A DNA stretch of 64,000 bases from contig CM046330.1 of the NCBI GenBank assembly GCA_025403435.1, forward strand, positions 14,716,239 through 14,780,238, read 5' to 3'. How positions within the stretch are numbered: the stretch's first letter is position 1; every line of letters starts with the position of its first letter. The notes beneath the pieces are model-generated. The model did not search any database. It was not told the DNA's origin and saw nothing but the letters and a program-made list of their open reading frames with translations. Below are positions 60,290 to 64,000 of this stretch, in pieces. The position numbers and the translations under genes were made by a program. The stretch comes from Artocarpus heterophyllus. Its lineage: Eukaryota; Streptophyta; Magnoliopsida; Rosales; Moraceae.

Positions 60290-60579
60290 ATTAATGAGGA
60301 GAAGTCAATATCTAATAAAATATTATCGTTAGAGCCAAATTTGCAGATGGTCATGTTCTTAAATCTGATAAAAGCCCCGAGTGACAAAAAAAACATACAT
60401 CAAATCAGGCACAAAAGCGAATGTGAGAACCTGATTCCATGAACCTGCATGGTGGTCCTCTTGAAACTATACTTCTGGATGCTGTAGTCTTTAGAAAAAT
60501 TAAAAACAATACCAATCCACACCATTTTTTTATCACTCTTTACCAATAATACTAATTTGAAGATTTCCTTAACAGCTTG

Positions 60580-60690
60580 TTTGATACTTTAGTTGGAACT
60601 AAAATTTAAAGTTTAAAAACAGTAGCATGCAAAACTTTATATTATAGCTAGTAGTTAAAACTAATTTGTTTCAACTTAAGTGCCAAATAG
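60580..60690. repeat. Dispersed MITE-like element within copy C
   Basis: GCTTGTTTGATACTTTAGTTGG, then GTAGCATGCAAAACTTTATATTATAG and GTGCCAAATAGATGC. Roughly inverted ends. Confidence 0.45.
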
Positions 60691-61305
60691 ATGCTTAATT
60701 TGCTCTCATCTTCATTTTGCCTTTTTAGAATTCTAACGTGGGGGATAGAAATTTTGTATGACAACGTAAACAATATTTTAAAACTATAGCCAACATAAGT
60801 GCAGGCAAAACATGAAGTTCTCAAATATATGTATATGTATTATGAAAAACGTCCCTTTTAAGGGAATAAGGGACTAGACAGCCATCATAAACAATTTCAA
60901 TTTTTATTTTTCTTTTGAGGGGCAATTTTTTTTTTCGGTTTATCATTTATCACAAACAAAGAGAAAAATAAATAAATAAATATATAAATGAAACCCAATA
61001 CGAGTAGTAAATATTAATTACCAACCCCTATGTTAAAGGCTTTTGAAGTAATTCTTAGCTACCGTCTACAAGGGCGAGTTTCTCACTCGCACTGCAGGTA
61101 ATACTTTTACCAAACATGTAAATTATTAGTTACTTTTGAAGATGCTTTTTAATATCGGACCAATACTACGTAGTCCGTTTAATAGACTAGTCTAGACAAG
61201 CAATTTAAGAAGAGCAGTTTAGTGGTTGCTGCAATAATCCAGTAGTAATTTTATTGTTGACTTTACCTTCAGGCATGGAGTTTACATCTCCTCATTTTTG
61301 GGTTG

Positions 61306-61452
61306 GTGTATTTGGCAACCTCGTTTCAATTACATAGTTAAAATTACTACAGTGTAAAGCTCTCACATGATAAAATGTAAAGTCAAAATAGGCTATAATA
61401 TAAAACTCTCAGGTACTATTGTAAAATCGTTCTAACTACTTTGCTAAACACA
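61306..61452. repeat. Dispersed MITE-like element within copy C
   Basis: Partner of 55954-56100: GTGTATTTGGCAACC ... TTTGCTAAACACAC with the GTGTAAAGCTCTCACATGAT core. Confidence 0.65.
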
Positions 61453-61948
61453 CTCATGAAAAAAAGTAATTGAGAAAGCTTTTACACCATGTGGGATCAA
61501 TTTCTTCACGAAACCAGCTTAATATTTAATTTTCTACTTATGGAATGGAAATAGAGTTAATTAAAAAGATTTATATATTAAGTGTGCATATAGTTGAGTT
61601 GCTGAGTTGTAGTGTCAATTGTCAAATGGAAGAGACATTGTCCCCCATATCTCTTTTTTGATAGATTAGTCACGCATATAATTTAATGTTGATATATGTT
61701 CTTTCTTAGCAGATGCATAAAATGACATCAATAATACAATATTCTGATAAAATTTATTGATTTCATATATTATTGAGATATAGAAGTAATCTCATATGAG
61801 GTTTAGCATTAAAAAAACTGTTTGATATATTTTTCTTTTGATTTGTAACATGGCATTTTTCACGACAGTTGTAATTGAACATGGTTGCGTATAGTTGTAC
61901 ACAATTGCTGAGATTAAAGTGTCGAGTTTAAGTTTGAGTACAATGAAT

Positions 61949-61950
<2 letters not shown>

Positions 61951-61981
<31 letters not shown>
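61951..61981. repeat. (AT)n microsatellite
   Basis: Uninterrupted AT tract; in copy B (56580-56592) the same site is much shorter. Confidence 0.92.
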
Positions 61982-61983
<2 letters not shown>

Positions 61984-62195
61984 CAAAAATAATAAGCTGA
62001 CGCAAAAGAAAAAAAGCCAGATTAATGAACAATATATGCTTAAAATATAAAAAAGGTGTACAAGGGGTATTACAATAATATTCTACTTTATAAACTGATT
62101 GAACTTACTATCTGAAAACTCTAACTTAAATAAGGTTAAGACATACATATAAAAGAAGTCCCGTAACAATCACATATTTTCAACATCAAGCTCTA

Positions 62196-62225
62196 AGTAT
62201 GTGCTAGAAAGGATCAGGGCTTACC

Positions 62226-62270
<45 letters not shown>

Positions 62271-62297
62271 TATGTGCTAGAAAGGATCAGGGCTTAC

Positions 62298-62340
<43 letters not shown>
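62196..62340. repeat. Tandem duplication of a ~73-bp unit with long TA tracts
   Basis: TAAGTATGTGCTAGAAAGG ATCAGGGCTTAC plus a (TA)~20 tract occurs twice in tandem. Copy B has one unit with only a short TA tract. Confidence 0.88.
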
Positions 62341-62341
<1 letters not shown>

Positions 62342-62571
62342 CATACACTAATTTATGGTTTTTTTATTCTATTTATGCACTTACATGGCTACCAAAATTA
62401 ATATATAGATATAATATATATGCACACATACGTTTTATCCTCGTCGGCACTCTTAGATTTGACAAACGATATACTTAGGTGTCACATAAACTTGGATTTC
62501 ACATTTTTGTGTATAACATCAGTTCTCGCAAATGATCAGAGATCTCTCATGCTATGCTGAAAAGGCCTTTT

Positions 62572-62637
62572 TCAATTTTGGCGGTGATCTTCAGCAAACT
62601 CCCCAACAACACCCACCGGCTTAGGCATTGGCCAATA
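62572..62637 (-). pseudogene. Possible terminal exon remnant in copy C
   Basis: Paralogue of 57101-57166, same length and same stop, reading YWPMPKPVGVVGEFAEDH then RQN. See the B copy for the comparison. Confidence 0.3.
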
Positions 62638-63127
62638 TATTTTATATATACGTGTTTGTGTGTGTGTATACATACATATATATATATATATATAAATGTA
62701 TATACCCACAATATGTTTCCATGCATGGCCTGCCTAGCTTAACTGTCCAGCTCAAAACCATAAATTTGTCAATACGAAATAAGCGCACAGACGTACTTAT
62801 CACGTCGACCGTAATAGAATACATGTCAATTTTGGAAACTTTTTTAAGTTAAAAAAATTTTGAAAAAAATACCTATGTTGATAGTTTGCATCATCGAGTG
62901 TCAAAATAAAATTAAGAAAATGCATTTTATTTATGAAAAAAAGGATGAAAATTTGATAGTTTTAAAAAATTAATAAAAAAAATCTCAACTCTTATCCCAC
63001 ATTAAGCCCCTCACTCTAATATTATTAATCAAAAAGAAAAACACAAAGAGTTCAGGAAAGAATTTGTTCTTTTGCGGATTTTTTGTTTTAATTCTCAATG
63101 AATTTTCCTTTCTTATTAAACTTCTTT

Positions 63128-63440
63128 AAAATTTTGCCATTTCACATGTCGAAACTAATTTGAACTGATTGATGTCCACAGCATTGAATATGGCGTTCAA
63201 AACTTTGGAGTTGTTGTTGGCAAGCCTATCTTCATCTATAGACCACTTTTCTTTAGGCTTGGGTATAGTATTTCCTTCAGCGTCCTTCGTTGTAGGATGA
63301 TTCCAACTAGTTATAACAGACCGCCGTGCACTTTCATCAATATTCTTAATGAAGACTTTCATACAAGCCTTTCAATATGGATAGTTGACGTCTTCAAGGT
63401 ATGGAGGTATGGTCACCAAACTTCCTTCTCTCATAATATT
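63128..63440 (-). pseudogene. Truncated copia-type Gag (UBN2/DUF4219-like) fragment
   Basis: The - strand reads MREGSLVTIPPYLEDVNYPY, a stop where the family has Trp, then MKVFIKNIDESARRSVITSW and WSIDEDRLANNNSKVLNAIF, ending FKLVSTCEMAK. This is the standard N-terminal Gag region of plant copia elements. It breaks off at 63128, so only the 5' end of the element remains. Confidence 0.75.
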
Positions 63441-63491
63441 CATGCATGCAAAACAACCAGTAAACCCAAGATCTCACCAAAATACATTAGT

Positions 63492-64000
63492 GGCTCACTT
63501 TGATATCAATTAAAAGTACCGGTTATACATTTTACCAAGTTTATGTTTAAGTTTGTTGTAGCAAGTTTATATTCAACATAAAATAATAAATGGAGACGAG
63601 AGATTGATATCGTGGTTTGGCAACAATCTGCATCTGTGAGGTCACGCCCAGACATATTAATACTTCACTAAATAAACAAAGTTATAATTTAATTGGACTT
63701 ATTCACCTTGAGAATTCATCTATAAGTATGACGCTTATAAATCATAACTATCCAATAAACATGCTTAGTGAGATCCCCTCGTCTTAATGTTGAAAGCTCT
63801 TCAACTCTATGTTTTCTCCTGAAGAAATAAAGAAAAATAAGACACTCACAAAACAATCTCTCAGCAATTCTAAGACTCTAATGACATGTAGAGACCACTG
63901 TGAGACTTCAATAAATAGCCAATATTTCTTGCAATTCAAGATCTTCAAAAAGCCCACTTGTTGAATTCGGTTGTCGATTCTGTTGCAACAAAGACGACAA
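63492..64000 (-). mobile_element. Probable PBS and 5' LTR of the truncated copia element
   Basis: GGCTCACTTTGATATCAA (63492-63509) reads on the - strand as TTGATATCAAAGTGAGCC, a decayed initiator-Met PBS. Sequence to its right is in the 5' LTR position. A plausible LTR start, TGTTGCAACAGAATCGACAA on the - strand, lies near 63990 at the window edge. Confidence 0.4.

Larger units (their letters stand above)
60290..62997. repeat. Duplicated block copy C
   Basis: Matches B from ~60520 to the end. The left extension (60290-60480, GAAGTCAATATCTAATAAAAT to GAACCTGCATGGTGG) matches copy A (44176-44340) but not B, so C is the most complete copy. It contains expanded TA microsatellites. Confidence 0.85.

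Noticed and set aside
1..64000. CRISPR arrays, tRNA and rRNA genes, bacterial-type operons
   Set aside because: No regularly spaced identical repeats, no cloverleaf with both boxes and an acceptor stem, and no rRNA signatures were found. The tRNA-like boxes seen belong to SINEs.

Overview
This is an AT-rich segment of a plant nuclear genome, almost certainly a eudicot. The evidence is spliced pectinesterase and plasmodesmata-located-protein genes, plant-type LTR retrotransposons primed by initiator tRNA-Met, MITEs of several superfamilies, tRNA-derived SINEs and abundant TA/AAT microsatellites. I cannot name the species.

Only two ordinary host genes look intact. One is a two-exon type I pectin methylesterase (PME17-like) on the + strand at 30224-34098. 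The other is a two-exon plasmodesmata-located protein (PDLP6/7-like) on the - strand at 38520-40561. A second pectin methylesterase (- strand, 1130-3313) has a one-base frameshift in its first exon, and its last catalytic exon is not found in the window. Both PME genes and the PDLP gene act at the cell wall or plasmodesmata, but nothing in the sequence shows they are co-regulated.

The centre of interest is 5793-20916. An old, decayed Ty1/copia element (- strand) has been split inside its RNase H region by a much younger 9.1 kb LTR element at 6533-15628. The younger element has ~2.35 kb LTRs, a perfect 5-bp target duplication (TGTCT), an initiator-Met primer-binding site and a polypurine tract, but no gag or pol. 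It carries instead two intact open reading frames in sense orientation. One is an intronless LOG-like (cytokinin phosphoribohydrolase family) protein with altered active-site residues. The other is a 173-residue basic, cysteine-cluster protein that resembles the nucleic-acid-binding proteins of flexuous plant RNA viruses. This is the best candidate for an undescribed system. A solo LTR of the same family at 45664-48061 (TSD GGATT) shares the R/U5 side but has an unrelated, GC-rich U3 containing a tandem array of TTGACC motifs.

The right third (44-63 kb) is dominated by three diverged copies of a >2 kb block (A ~44140-48160, B ~55175-57501, C ~60290-62997), plus fragments of CACTA, LINE and copia elements. 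Introns and intergenic DNA hold several well-bounded non-autonomous DNA elements: a hAT type with 8-bp TSD in the PME pseudogene intron, Mutator-like elements with 9-10-bp TSDs at 31449-31931 and 44994-45488, two SINEs, and a dispersed ~150-bp family with a recognisable GAGAGCTTTACACTGTA core.
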